A stretch of DNA of 64,000 nt from Dendrobium chrysotoxum (lineage: Eukaryota; Streptophyta; Magnoliopsida; Asparagales; Orchidaceae): the NCBI GenBank assembly GCA_019925795.1, contig CM034300.1:32289591-32353590 (forward strand), written 5' to 3'. The number at the start of each line of letters is the position of its first letter. The first letter of the stretch is position 1. Of this stretch, positions 1 to 12,600 are shown piece after piece. Under the pieces are notes generated by a model. The model had not been told where the DNA came from, ran no database searches, and worked only from the letters and a program-made list of their open reading frames with translations. A program made the translations under genes and the position numbers.

Positions 1-2890
1 GAACAAATAATTAAAAAATATCAAAAATTTTAAAATAATTTTAAAGGCTTGTAATCATCCCTAAGAGTCATTAGTGATATTTGGGAAAGATTTCAATAGG
101 TTTGTAGTTGATTTGTTTCAAAAATAAGAAATCCTCATTAATTAAAAAATTAAATAATTCATTAAAATAGTCTAACTCGTAAAAATTATAACTAAATATA
201 GAAAAATCCAATTCACACAAACTAAAGGAATTGGACTCATATCAGAGTCTAGTATTTATGAAAAATATAAAACATCTAGAAATCATTTTAATTCAAAAAG
301 TAAAGATTTGGTCAAATTTAATTCTTTAAAATGTGTTGAATTTATAAAAATCATAACTAATATTAGAAAATCAAAATCACACAAACTCAAAGGCATTGAA
401 CTCATCTCTTGGGCTAGTATTTATAAAAAGTAAAAAACTTCTAAAGATCATTATAAATAAAAAAGTCGATAATTTGTCAAATATAATTCATTAAATAATT
501 TGAAAAATTAAAAAAATCAATGAATCACCAAAAATTTTAGTAAATGTATAACTCAATGAATTTAATTAGATACACTCTTTCAAAGAAGTTTTTAGGCTGG
601 ACTACCTTTAACTGCGGGACTACATATCTTAAGGATGCCTTGGTCCTCGTGTCCATTATGATAATGCCACAAATGGATTATTGGTATGTAAATGATAAAT
701 TATAAATATTATAAATTAGTAATTAATTAAATAAATTAATAAAAAATGGCACTTTGTAAATGAAGTTTTTTGGTTGGACTACCTCAAGCTATGAGGCTAT
801 GTATCTTAAGGAAGCTTTGGTCCTCATGGCTGTTATAACAACACTGAATGCATTGATTAAATATAAAGATTGAATTACAAATTTTATAAATTAGTGATTA
901 ATGAACAAAATTAATTAAAAATTACTAATAAAATACTTCAACATTATAGCTTTCATACCCTTATACTTAATTCATTTCATGAGGGCAAGAAAAGGTGTAT
1001 TGGATTAGAATGCTTAAGGACTAAAATACATAATTAAAATATAAGAACTTTATGCAACTTATATATCCATTTTTTAGAGGATTAGTGGCATTACAAATAT
1101 GAGACTAGGACTTGCTAATCAATAACTTGTTGTACTTAAAAGTTATTGAGTGTTATGTTCTTTAAAACCTAAAGTTAAAAAACTACAGCAATCAAAATAC
1201 CCTTAAAAGAAATTCAAAACTTCTAATATATTAAAACTTAAATTCAAACAACCTTTTAATGACCTTAAACAAACCAATTAATTTTTAGATAACTTCAAAA
1301 TAATAAAACCTAGGACTTATCCAAGCTACATAACCTTATAAAGGCACTTAGATGGTTTATTCGGACAACCAAATATAGCCTCGGCTAAGACGGTGGTTTA
1401 ATTTAGTTTGCTTGAAGAGTGACTTTCTTAAAAGGTACTCATGTTTTGATTATTTACTTTATATATTCTCGATGTTATATTTATTTTTTTGTTGGTGCAC
1501 ATTAGAGTAGTCTGTTAGGCCAATTTACTTTTTGGGATACTCTCACATTACATTACAGATTTACTTTTCATTTCTATATAAATTATTATTATTTTATTTT
1601 TACAAAGTAGAATGTACCTATATAATAATGTAAAGGCAAACTTAAATATTTTAGATTCTTAAATAGCTAGATTGTGTTAAACAATGTCAAGAGTTGTAAA
1701 AGATTTGAAAATGATTTTTTATATATACATGTATCGATTCCTAAAGGAAATTATTCTTCTTGCTTTGAACATTATTATCTTTTAAAATTCTATAGAAGTT
1801 TTAGAAGCCATAATATTAAAGACTATAATAAATAATCTTATTCAAGTCCATATGTGTATAGGAATGGAAAACTATGTTTATTATTGGTGAACCTTTACTT
1901 TGCAGTAGACCCTGGGTTATACTATAAGAATTTATTAATGAATAAAAGTATTTTTTTATACATTATTGCTTAGAAATCATTTCATTATGCGATTATATAA
2001 CTATTATATAGTTTTGATTATAGTTGTTTAAATTATAATTCCTTGATTCCTATCTTAGTGCCTATCTAATCCTACATTCATATGGTGATTGATTATGCTT
2101 AGGATTAGTAGCTAGCTACTCACTCTAGATAAGTATAAGTCTAGATAGTATACACCTCTCATTTTCTACACATACTTCGGGTTTTATCTTTCTAAAGATC
2201 CAAATCTAAATCAAAATTTATAATCTAAAGCCTGTATACATTAAAATATTAATACTCTAAGCCTTTTTTTAAACTTATATGAATTTAAAAAACTTTATTC
2301 TTCACTTTAGTTGAGAGTATTCTCATAGGAGATTTAATTAACTTTTGGGGCTCACCCTAATAGGATGTCTAGAACTTAGAATTAAAATAAACCCTATATT
2401 AGTCTCTTTCTAGGGCAGGGGAAAAAAATCTGAGGATGCAGACCTAAGCTCTAAATAATGTTTTATTTTCAAAATCTGTAAGATAAGTGAATATTTCTTT
2501 TATATTTAGTGATGAATTGAATATTTTTTATATTATTTGATTTTGAAAAAAAAATCATTGAGTTAGTTGCATAATTAAAATGATAAGTGAATACTTCGTT
2601 TATCTTAAGGAATGAATTTAATATTCCTCATATAATTTTGATTATGAAAATAAATTTCCTAATTTAGTTTTAAAATTAAAATGATAAGTCAATAGCCTTT
2701 TTATCCTTAGCGATGAGTTAAATATTCCTTATGCAACTTTTGATTTTAAAAATAAATTTAATTTTTGTCTTTTCAAATGGATAGTGAAACATTGATCTGT
2801 CCTTCAGGATGGTACAATGTCAAGCCATGTAGATTTCACTAAAGAAATATTTTTAAAGCAAATCATGTGGCAATAAACATAAATTGTGTC
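1..2890 (+). repeat. Interspersed repeat, copy 1 (upstream part of the gypsy unit)
   Basis: This is AT-rich non-coding DNA that recurs, diverged but collinear, at about 56040-58700. Both copies share the passage on 'aaaaataagaa', the repeated 'ctacctcaagct.tgaggct' blocks (here near 600 and 775), the 'gattgattatgcttaggat' stretch near 2085 and the closing 'aatcatgtggcaataaacat' near 2860. No reading frame of note is present. In both places it lies upstream of Ty3/gypsy coding remnants on the same strand, so I infer it is the LTR or 5' leader of that element. No TG...CA ends or primer site were seen. Confidence 0.6.
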
Positions 2891-2997
2891 ACTAATATTT
2901 TTGGTGACTGTACTGAGGTTACACTTCTCTCTCCATTTTATATTGAAGACTAAACTTCTTAAATACATATAAATTTAATTAAATATTTAGGCTATTA

Positions 2998-3145
2998 GAT
3001 TTTATGTATATGCATGTTAGTATAGTCTTGCATATGCATGTCTAATATAGTTTTGTATATGCATTTTTTAAAGCCTTGTATATTCATGTTTAGTATACCC
3101 TTGTGTATTCTTATCAAGTTTAGCCTTGTATATGAATGTTTTATT
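2998..3145 (+). repeat. 25-bp tandem repeat, about 5-6 units
   Basis: Units of the form 'cttgtatatgcatgtttagta' start near 3027, 3052, 3075, 3100 and 3125, giving a period of 23-25 bp, with a further decayed unit near 3004. Each unit contains the 'atatgcat' palindrome or a one-base variant. No coding sense is visible. The array sits just after the shared repeat block and is not seen in the second copy, where a deletion joins that block directly to gag sequence. Confidence 0.75.
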
Positions 3146-3197
3146 CATTCTTGCTTTCATATATACATTTTCATATTTATTTAAAATTTTGAATTGT

Positions 3198-3650
3198 TGT
3201 CCATTCTTACGTGAGTAAGCATGTCCCATGATTACTTAGTTTTATCATAAAATAAGCAGACTAGGCCAATAGAAATATTTAATTTGTCCTAGAACAGATA
3301 GGGGTTCTACCCGTGCATAGTATTATATTTGCATGTTTATTTAAATTCTACTTTTATTTCCCATGCTTACCAATGTAAGCATGTCCCATGTTAATTGGTC
3401 TTAACATAAAACCCAAGCGGACTAGGCCAACAAAAAAACTAAATTGACCTTAGCTCAGGTAGGGATTCTTTCTATATATTGTCTTATATTTGCATTCTAT
3501 ATTTACATGTTTATTTAAATTACAGTTTTAATGGTGATGCTTATGCAATTAAGCATGTCCCATGGTTACTTGGTAATATTCTAAAAACCAAGTAGACTGG
3601 ACTGACTAGAATACTGAATCAGTCAAAAGTATGGTAAGGGTGTTGTCCAT
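3198..3650 (+). repeat. 160-175 bp tandem repeat, three units
   Basis: Three diverged units each contain 'aagcatgtcccatg', then 'acttggt...a', then 'accaagcggactaggccaa', then 'aggtaggg.tt'. The shared 'aagcatgtcccatg' occurs near 3217, 3377 and 3550, so the period is about 160-173 bp. Units are about 70-80 per cent alike by eye. No ORF is present. The repeat continues the non-coding region between the upstream repeat and the LINE that begins near 4833. Confidence 0.75.
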
Positions 3651-4832
3651 TTGTAGTCTTACATTTTTGCATATTTTATAGTCTTGCATTTCTACGTGTG
3701 TATAAAATTTCTTATGTATGTTAATTTAAGTCTTTAGATTGTAAATCAAAGTTATCTCTCCTCTTGTTTAAAAAATCTTCACTAAAGTCATTATCTAAAT
3801 CTAAATTTAAATCATGTCAAATTATATTCTCTATATCTAGAAATCTATGGGCAATGTTTATTATCAATTAATTATTGAAAAGAAAACTCAAATCGAACCT
3901 CAAACTTTCTCCTCCAATTCGAAGTCATTTGGATTGGAATGATTGTCAAATTATTGAAATTAAACTCAAACTACAATTTAAATCAGTCTCTTAGTATATG
4001 TTTTCATAGATTTGGTCCACATGTAAAATCATTAAAAAAAATCCAAACACAAAAAGGCCTGATTCACTTATATTTAATCATGCTCTAGGGATTGTATAAA
4101 CTTTAATCATTATATTCTTCAAACTTATGTCTTGCCAAAGGTCAATGAATTTTGGAGACTGATACACAATTTTGGTCAATAAAAGAAAGAATGCTTCGAA
4201 GACTTATTTTGTCTTTCACCAATAATGTCAACATGACAAACAACTAAGGTCCATCTACTGAGGATACTATGATTAAGTTTGGGTTAATGGATGATGTTCT
4301 GTTTACTTCATTGCACCACAACCTAAGGTGGCCAAACTGAAATCCGCTCCTATTATTTCTATGCAAACTCTACCTACCAAAATAAAAACTAGAAGTGGGT
4401 TTGTTATTACCCTAGTAGAGGCTAAACCTTGAGTGTTTTCTTGCCTGACTTGTCCAAAGTTGCATGCCAGTCAAAAGGCAAAGTCTGCTATAGTGTATGA
4501 GCTCCCTTATCTGAGAAATATTGAGAAGGGGTCATCCTCCACCACTATGAAGCTAGGTAAATCTCAAAGGAGAAATAAGAATTTCTGTCTGAAGCAAAAG
4601 AGTAGAGAAAGTTAAGATGATGGAAAGAAATTTTTTGTTGAATGCTGTAGATGAGGTATCTAATATTATGTCACCTGAATTGATGCTTAAAGATTCTGAG
4701 GTTCTCTTTAATTCCCCTATAGCAAGTCCAAATAGCTTCCACCCTCTGTCCCATGATGTTGGAGAAGATAATGTTCTCTGAATAACAAACTATTCCACTC
4801 CTGTTACATCTAAAGCATATGCTGTGGTCTCT
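3650..4832. other. AT-rich stretch, possible LINE ORF1 scrap at 4250-4800
   Basis: From 3650 to 4250 I see nothing recognisable. From about 4250 to 4800 base composition is more even, and a 60-codon frame (4433-4615, plus) rich in Lys and Ser could be a scrap of an L1 ORF1 linker. No zinc knuckle or DUF4283-like motif supports this, so the assignment is weak. The stretch ends at a simple repeat that marks the tail of the RTE LINE. Confidence 0.3.
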
Positions 4833-4899
4833 CTACCTACAATAATAACAACAACAACATAAAGCCTTTGTCCCACTACATGGGGTCGACAACATGAAT

Positions 4900-6867
4900 C
4901 CTTTTTATCCATTGTGTCCTGTTAAAAGTCAAATTCTTGTTTAAATATAATAAAGAAAGATCATTTCTAATATTTTCTAACCAAGTCTTTTTAGGTCTAT
5001 CTCTACCCTTCTTAACACAAGTCAAATCTAATACCTCTACTTTCCTAATTGGGTCATCGAAAGGCTACCATTTTATGTGACCAAACCATCTAAGGTGACT
5101 CTCTCTAATCTTATCTTCCACTTTTCACATATATGTTCATTTCGTATCCTATCTCTAAGGGTAAAGCCACTCATCCACCTGAGCATTCTCATCTCTGCAA
5201 CACTTAACTTAGTATTTTACTTCTCTTTTAATGGCCAACATTGGCACCATAAAGCATTACAGGTCTCACCACCATCTTATAGAAATTTCCTTTAAGTTTT
5301 TGGGGGACTTTTCTATCACATAACAATCCTGATGCCTTCCTCCACTTCAACCATCCAAGTTGAATTTTGTTGATGATATCCCCATCTATTGCACCATCAC
5401 TTTGAATATTAGATCTAAGTTATCTAAAGCTTGTACTCGTATTAATGACTTGATCACCTAATGTTACAATCCCCTCACTAGGTCTATTACTACAAAAATT
5501 ACACTCCATATATTCCATTTTAGATCTACTCAATAGAAAATCTTTAGACTCTAAAGTTGACCTCTATAATTCAAGTTTACCTTCAACTCCCTCTCTAGTC
5601 TTATCAACAAGAAGAATATCATCTACAAAAAGCATACACCAAGGTACATCCTGTTTCAAATGTTTAGTGAGAACATCCATGAATAAAGAAAAAAGATATG
5701 GGCTTAAGGCTGATCCTTGATGTAATCCAACAAATATAGGAAATTAATTGGTCAAACCACCTTATGTTTTAACACAAGTAATAGCTCCTGCATACATATC
5801 TTTAATTATTTGAATATAAGCATTATTAACTCCTTTCTTTTCAAGAACTCTCCATAGCACTTCTCTTGGAACTTTGTCATGTGCTTTCTCTAAATCAATA
5901 AATATCATATGTTGATCCTCCTTATTCTCTCTATATTTCTCCATCAAACCACTCAATAAATGTATGGATTCCATAGTAGACCTACCCGACATGAATCCAA
6001 ATTTATTTTGAGAAACATTAGTATCACGCAGCAACCTACGCTCCATAACTTGCTCCCATAGTTTTAAAGTATGACACATTAACTTATTTCCTCTATAATT
6101 TACACAATCTTGTGCATCACCTTTATTCTTAAAAATAGGAATTAACACACTCATTATCCACTCATCAGACATCTTTTTGTCTTCAAAATTGTATTAAAAA
6201 GTTTAGTAAGCTAAGAAGTTCCTTCAACTCCTAAGCATTTCAACACCTCTATTGGAATATCATCAAGTCCAATAGCTTTTCCACCATTCATTTTCTTTAA
6301 AGCCCCTCTAACTTTAATTTTACTAATACGCCGATAAAAACATACATCTTTATTTTCATTTAGGGTGCTAAGATCACTAAAGTCAGTCATATTTTCACAT
6401 TCTTCATTAAAAAGTTTAGCAAAATATCTCATCCACCTTTATTGAATACCGTCTTCTAAGAAAAGTACTTTTTGCTCTTCATCCTTAATACACTTCACTT
6501 AAACTAAATCCTTACTACTCCTATCTCTTTGTTTGGCTAACTTATACATATATCATTCTCCCTCCTTAGTATCTAATCTATTATATAAATCATTAAAAGC
6601 TAAGATCTTTGCATCACATATTACTTTTTTAGATTCCTTACATGCCTCTTTATATCTTTCCCAATTATCAATTTTTTTACATTTAAAACAATTTTTATAA
6701 CAAATCTTCTTATTTTTTATCTTTTCTTGCACATTTGGATTCCACCACCAACTATTTTTACTATTAAAAGCTTTTCCCTTTGATACTCTAAGTACATGTT
6801 TTGCAATATTCTTGATATCACTAGCCACTTTTTCCCACATAACATTAGCATCCTCATGCATAGTCAA
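4900..6867 (-). pseudogene. RTE LINE reverse transcriptase domain, broken
   Basis: Reverse transcriptase of the same RTE element, following the endonuclease in the 5'-to-3' direction of the minus strand. Frame 6211-6432 contains the 'KAIGLDDIPIEVLK' region. Frame 5762-6172 contains 'PIFKNKGDAQDCVNYRG', 'SGRSTMESI' and 'IDLEKAHDKVPR', where plant RTE elements usually have Y before DKVPR. After a stop near 5762 the frame resumes with a QGSALSPYLF block and a catalytic FVDD motif at about 5618-5629. The C-terminal part to 4900 is heavily interrupted. A frame at 6553-6867 holds the linker between endonuclease and RT. The catalytic residues persist but the ORF is dead. Confidence 0.85.
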
Positions 6868-6899
6868 AATATTAAGATCTAAAATCTTACTCTCAAAAA

Positions 6900-7813
6900 T
6901 ATTTTTGTTAATATTCTTTAAATTCCCCCATCTAATCCTAGATAATTATTTTACTTTCTTTTTTATTTTCAGCCCCTTTATCTTAAAGTCCAAAACTGAT
7001 AATCGATGTTGGGTACATAAATTTTAACTTAGAATAACTTTACAATATTTACAATCTACATGATTTAATTTTCTTATAACAAAATAATCAATCTAAATTA
7101 TACTATAACCATTTTTATAAGTGATGAGATGCTCATCTCTTTTCTTAAATAAGGTATTAGCAATTAAAAAATCATAAGCTAAAGAAAAATCTAATATGGT
7201 CTTGCCACCTTCATTTGTCGTTCCAAACCCATGGCCATCACAAATGCTTTTAAAATCATCTTCCTCTCTACCAACATGTCCATTTAAATCTCCTCCAATA
7301 AAAACATTTTCTTCAAGAGGTATCTTTTGTATTAATTTTTCTTAGTCATTCAAAAATTTTAATTTTGAACCCATATCCAAACCTACTTGAGGAGCATAAG
7401 CACTTATAATATTAATAATGTTAGCATCAAACACAATCTTTAAAGCTATTACTCTATCTCTAATTCTATTAATTTTTACAACATTATCCTTCAAACTCTT
7501 ATCTATAATCACCCATACCCATATCCTACTACACCTACCTGAATACCATAATTTAAATCTTAAACTATCACAGAATATTTATCTTTTTATGATTTATAAT
7601 ATATATTAATTTCATTAATTTTTCTATAAGGGAACCTATATTCGAAGTTCCTATCCTAATTTTTGATTCATGAACTAGCTTCTTTTCCCACATCCATCCT
7701 TGATGTGGGAACCCTTGCCTATTTAACACTATACCCGAGCACCGATGCAGCGGCCCTTTACATTTATCGCCATATTTAGGCCATACAACGTGTCGCTTCC
7801 AAGGTACTCCCAA
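6900..7813 (-). pseudogene. RTE LINE endonuclease domain, broken
   Basis: AP-endonuclease-like domain that would nick target DNA for target-primed reverse transcription. The N-terminal 'IRIGTSNIGSL' (normally WNIGSL) is encoded near 7640-7670. Further downstream 'DLNGHVG' is near 7290 (minus strand), then the segment around 'FKKRDEHLITY'. The residue before NIGSL is Ser instead of Trp in this copy. Stops separate the pieces, so no functional product is expected. The 81-codon frame at 7568-7813 is the longest intact piece and includes the family's leader peptide. RTE enzymes have a single ORF, endonuclease then RT, which fits the order seen. Confidence 0.8.
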
Positions 7814-7945
7814 GCATTAACACAATTTTTTAAATGATTCATGTCCTGATTATTTGACAAGTTTTACGCTAGCCATCGACCACCTAATGCAACCCTCCAC
7901 TTTTCTCATCCAGGACTTGGGACTTGGCAGTGTCAGTGTTATTGG

Positions 7946-8600
7946 ATGGATTGGTTCTTTACTATGTGAATAATTATGGGTTATCAAAGTCAGAGTTTTT
8001 GAATTTAATGAAAGAAGTAATCTTTACTCATGAATTAGAGCAGTGTAAAGAAAGGATTTTTTTCTCCCTTTGACAAGAGAAGAATCTAAGGGATTCGAGA
8101 TATGCAAATTTGTTAATAGCATCCAATCATTAAAGAGAGTCAAGAGGATACTCTCAAGTCAATCATAAGTCTATTCTTATCAATAATTAGAAACATAATG
8201 TTATGAATCATGAAAGGTATAATCCAATCAATCCTCCAAAAATTGTTTAACTAAAAAGTGAAGTGAATAAAGTCTCACATCAATCTTTGGCTCATCAATC
8301 ATTAAGAATTAACTGGCATCATTTAAAAGGTAGTGAATCATCTTCTCATCTTGTTGTGATAAGACTAAAATCAATAAATTAGTAAAAACCAATATCTAAT
8401 GAGAAGAAGATTTGATAGCCTAAAATAGTTGCCACTTACAAAGTACCTATCATAAGAAAATCAAGTGTAGTAGAAGAAATGAGAAAGTAGAATAATGATC
8501 ATGCAAAATCTTCCTATAAGAAAAAAGTATATCCCAATTGACTTGCATCATTTGTTGGGGAAATCAAATAAGGAGACGATGAATTATTTAAAGGAAAGTA
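7946..8600. other. AT-rich non-coding stretch before gypsy gag
   Basis: No frame, motif or repeat that I recognise. Base composition and position suggest it belongs to the 5' part of the gypsy unit, between the LINE insertion and gag. Confidence 0.4.
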
Positions 8601-8859
8601 TAAAGAAAATAGATAAAAAAAGAAGCTGATGAAATAATAGCTTTAAATGGTGTAGATGAGGAGATGACTCAAAGTGTATTTATGGTGGATACACGACTGT
8701 CAATCTAAAATGATAAAATAAGTCTTGTAGTTGTTGGTAATAAGGAAGAAGAAGAAGAAGATGATGATGATGAATACATTCATAATCTGACTAGCTATCT
8801 CTTAGATTAGTTGAGTAGGAAAGATGAGAAAATTGCTCGAATAGAGTGAAAAAAGGAAG

Positions 8860-10010
8860 AATTAATGGCTACTATGGCCGCTATAAAAAATAAAGAAGTT
8901 CCTCAATCTGAGGCTTAAATAGATTCCTTTCCAATTGAATTTGAACAGCACTGCACTAAACCCAAAGAGGTTGTAAATGAGTACAAATGAATTTGTTAAG
9001 TTAGAAAATGAAATGGTAAAATAGTAGACATCAAATTGAAGATAGAATAACAAGTCAAGGAAGCACTAGCACCGTCTAGGGGTACCTCATCTATTCTAAG
9101 TGGTAGGCCCTACCTATAAGAATATGACTTAGTTCCTTATCCCAAAGGATTTGTGCCATCCTCATTGAAAAGCATTGATAGAATGGGGAATCTGAAGCAA
9201 CACTTAGCCTATTTTAAGGCTAGTTAATTAAATGCAGGAGGCAGTGATGCTCTACATTTTTTATAATTTATAAGTAATTTATTAGGAATAGTGTTTGAAT
9301 GATATTCTAAAATACCCAATGGATCAGTGCACACATTTGTAGAGTTAGAATAGATGTTCACCAAAATGTTTGTTGGAGCACATCACCATCTCATAATAGG
9401 GGATCTAAAAGTGGAAAACTAAACACCTAAAGAAAGTCTGGTTTAATATCCCAAGATGGTGGAACATCAGTATGAAATATAAACCTAAACTATAGGAGAA
9501 GCACACTATGGAAATTCTTCTAAAAAATATCTATGGTCTAATTGCTTTCTTATTCAAAGGGTTTAAAATAAAAACTTTTGAGAAGTTATTTAGTAAGGCC
9601 TCTAATGTCCAAAAGGAGATGTTTCAATTAATTTTCTTAAAAGATCAATCTCCTATAGAAGTCAGAAATATAAACCCTCAAAAAATATTAAAAAAGAAAT
9701 CTGGGTCAATGGTTGTAGTGGATAAAGGGAAATAACCAATGCAGATTCAGGAAAAAAAATTAAGTTATCTTTCATAATATTAGCAGCATAATAGACCTCA
9801 GAATGATCAACAATTTAGATCTTGGCCTTATGTTACTCTAGAGAAAAATAATTAGTGGTTTGAGGCACTCAATAATAAAAGTTATTTGTTCAAAAGGAAA
9901 CCCATAAAAAATTCTTTAGAAATCACTTAAAGAAAACTGAATTCAAACTGCCCGAACTTAAGAAGATGAAAGTTATGGGTAAGGTTGGGTAACCCAACTA
10001 TTTCCCATAT
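8860..10010 (+). pseudogene. Gypsy gag remnant
   Basis: Capsid-type gag of the Tat-like element. An acidic lead-in ((gaa)n(gat)n microsatellite at about 8748-8775) is followed by a segment near 9140-9230 reading like YPKGFVPSSLK, then GNLKQHLAYF and NAGGSDAL. This matches the start of the gag capsid fold in Ty3/gypsy elements of plants (retrotrans_gag family). The longest open piece is 9508-9735. Multiple stops break the rest. No zinc knuckle was recognised. Confidence 0.65.
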
Positions 10011-10439
10011 CATCGGATGATCAGTCATGAAATTGAAGATTACGTAATCTTAAAAGAGTGGCTTGAAATAAGTATTAAAGATTGATTGGTTGTAATACCC
10101 AAGGTGTATTTAGCTGATTCTAGCCAAGTATATTCTAAATGCATGATTAGTGAGCCTTTCATATTAGTCTCAAAACTTAACTATAATAATGATTGGGATA
10201 TGGATTTATCCTAATCCTCTAAAAAATTCTAAATAAACTTTATCATTCATCTGCTTAGGTATCTCAACGAGTGTAGAGACCAATCCTGGTTGATTTAGTA
10301 GCTGCCAAAGAAGAAGTGCAGAATAAAGTTATAATTAAAGCGAAGATGTCAACCGGTTAATCCTCAGTAGTTTTAAAAAAAGGAATCTAAAAATAGAAGT
10401 AGCAATGTACATAATAAATTTATAACTTCTTTCAATGGA

Positions 10440-11480
10440 AAAGTAAAAGATCTTGTACCCTTCACACTATATGATTTTGATTTTGTCCCGCCCGAGGCTA
10501 AGAAAGCTATGAAGAATGATTCAGTGTATATCTTGTTTATATCTTGTTATGATGAAACAAATAATAATATAAAAGTAAAGCTAAAAGTAATTTTATAGAA
10601 TAAAAAAAAACTTGATGAGTTAAAAGAATCTCTTCAATATTTCTTTGATAGCTATTTCCCTATCCTCAATGTTTAAGGTGATTTTATTTGCAAAAAAATT
10701 GAGACATCTGATTCTACTAACTCATCAAATGATGTGTTAAAAGTAAATGATAACTCAAAATAAAAAAAAATCCACTATCTCTTCCCTGGGAGAGATAGAT
10801 CAAGTAAATCTGCACAGTGGTAAAGTACTACCACCATCAGCATTTATAGCCGATAAAGGAAAGAAAATCACTAATAATTCAGAATTTTCAACACCAGTTC
10901 AACTAGATGTAGATGTTACTAATTTTGATATTTATAAAGTGGATTATTTTATGTTAGCGCATCTCAAAAAATTGCTTGTGAAATTTAGTATCTATGATGC
11001 TATAGTTCTTTCTAAAGAAATGATAGTGTCTTTGATTAAAGATTTACTTGATCCAAAGATCTATAAGGCTCAGTTAGCATCAACCAACTAGAAGAAACTC
11101 AAAATTTTAAGGAAATTCTAGGGAACACATTCTCAGATCAAGATTTGCTCTTGGAAACTACAGAGCATAATTGTCAACTATATATTTTTTGTGAACATAA
11201 ATAATTTTAAATTGTACCATATTCTTGTTGATCCGGGTGCATCGATAAATATTATGACTCTTAAAACTCTTGCATAATTGAGAGTGGATGCTCCTAAACT
11301 CAACCCTAATAAAGTTATGTTATGAGGATTCAATAAAAAAGGTGAGAGGGTTTTCAGTTTAATAACTCTGCTTTTAGAAATTGGAAACCTAAAAACTGAA
11401 GCAAAATTTCATATAATAGATTCTAAAACTCTCGTAAGTAGACCCTAGCTCTAGAAATATATAATGATGCCTTCCACCAC
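10440..11480 (+). pseudogene. Gypsy gag C-terminus and protease remnant
   Basis: Frame 10747-11091 is homologous to the better piece at 58872-59183 (shared DVxxxDIxKVDYxxLxHLKK and LIKxLLDPKIYxAQLAS). The protease follows at about 11215-11480: ILVDPGASINIM, then GFNKKGER and a region ending RP-L that matches the usual LLGRPWL of this family, then the PSTTHQCIKYS segment. The active-site triplet reads D-P-G (about 11230-11238) in place of D-S/T/G-G; copy 2 has D-S-G. Stops lie between the blocks. Confidence 0.75.
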
Positions 11481-12600
11481 ACATCAGTGTATCAAATACT
11501 CTCACGAGGGGGTCAAGAATTACATTAATTGGTGACTTGTAACCTTTTTCAATTCTTGAAGTTGGTATATAAGAAGATTCTTCATACTATCTACCTAAGA
11601 AGTAGAATTGTTTCTCTAAAAATTTTAAATTAGCTGAAGAAGTTGCAAAAGAAAAGAAAAAAAAAAGAGGAAAAAAGAAAAAGGAAAAGAAAAGCATTCA
11701 AATCTCGAACATAATATTCACTACTCACCAGCTCCTCCTTTATAAGGATGTGATAGATTGGCTTAACTATCTTTAGGAAGAGGTTGATGATGGCAAAATC
11801 GAATATTAAAAGAAAATGAAAAGAGAAATATACAAATAAAGGTGTCTGTAATACATATTGATTTTGAATCCAGTTAGGAGGAGGAATCATATATGATTAA
11901 TAAAAATTCTTAAGCTATAGAATTTATGAATCATATAAAGCAGCGAAAGTTTTAATTTTTTATAAGAGTTGATGGTGATGAGAATAGGGTCAAAATTGGT
12001 AGGGAAGCTAATTCAAATATATCTAGTATGGAGAGGTTAAGAAAGTATGTTGAAAATATTACCTAAGTCCATTATCCCAAAATGATATAAAAAGGTTAAA
12101 GGTGAAAGCCTCTTTTCCTTTAAACTCACACACCAAAGCTAATATTATTGTACCATCTACTAGCAAAACCCCTGAAATTAATGTTACCCTCAATGATCCA
12201 TTTATGTATAAAGTATTAGAACTCATTTTAATTGGTACTTGAATTACATATACAAATTCCATAAGCAAGGTTTAACACTATCAGGTTGGACTAGAGGTGA
12301 AGCTCACTAATTCAAATACCTATTGAATACAAAACACCATAAATATGCATCAAGATCAAGTTTTAGCTTTGCTACGTTACATTCATTTGATGATAATGAA
12401 TATTGCTTAGTCATATCAAATATTCTTGAGTCTGGTAGTGTCTTTTAGGGAATGTTAAAGATTTTAACAAACTCTATTTAGTAACTTCAAATGATCTGGA
12501 TGATTCTCATATTATGGATGAACTTTCAGAACTTGAAGAGAAGTTTAAATCTACTATAGATGAATTAAAATAAATAAATCTTGGTGCTGAAGAAAACTTT
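11480..12600 (+). pseudogene. Gypsy linker between protease and RT, degraded
   Basis: No domain is recognisable, but the stretch is collinear with 59480-60560 of copy 2. Shared landmarks are a poly-purine run near 11640-11690, 'aatacatat.gatttggaatccag' near 11850 and 'gaaagcctctt.tcctttaaac' near 12105. This places it inside the same polyprotein. The minus-strand frames here are shadows of purine-rich sequence. Confidence 0.6.

Larger units (their letters stand above)
4833..7945 (-). mobile_element. RTE-type LINE, decayed
   Basis: A single minus-strand non-LTR retrotransposon of about 3.1 kb. Reading in its own direction it has an RTE-like 5' leader (7820-7945), an apurinic endonuclease (about 6960-7680) and a reverse transcriptase (about 5100-6430). 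It ends in a (TTG)n-like simple repeat (plus strand 'aataataacaacaacaacat', 4841-4860) instead of poly(A), as is usual for RTE elements. Stops and frameshifts break the single ORF many times. I could not find a convincing target duplication. It sits between the tandem repeats and the gypsy gag region, so it probably inserted into the gypsy-associated unit. Confidence 0.85.

Noticed and set aside
4833..4860. Simple (CAA)n-like repeat as an independent microsatellite
   Set aside because: It is better explained as the (TTG)n-type 3' tail of the minus-strand RTE LINE.
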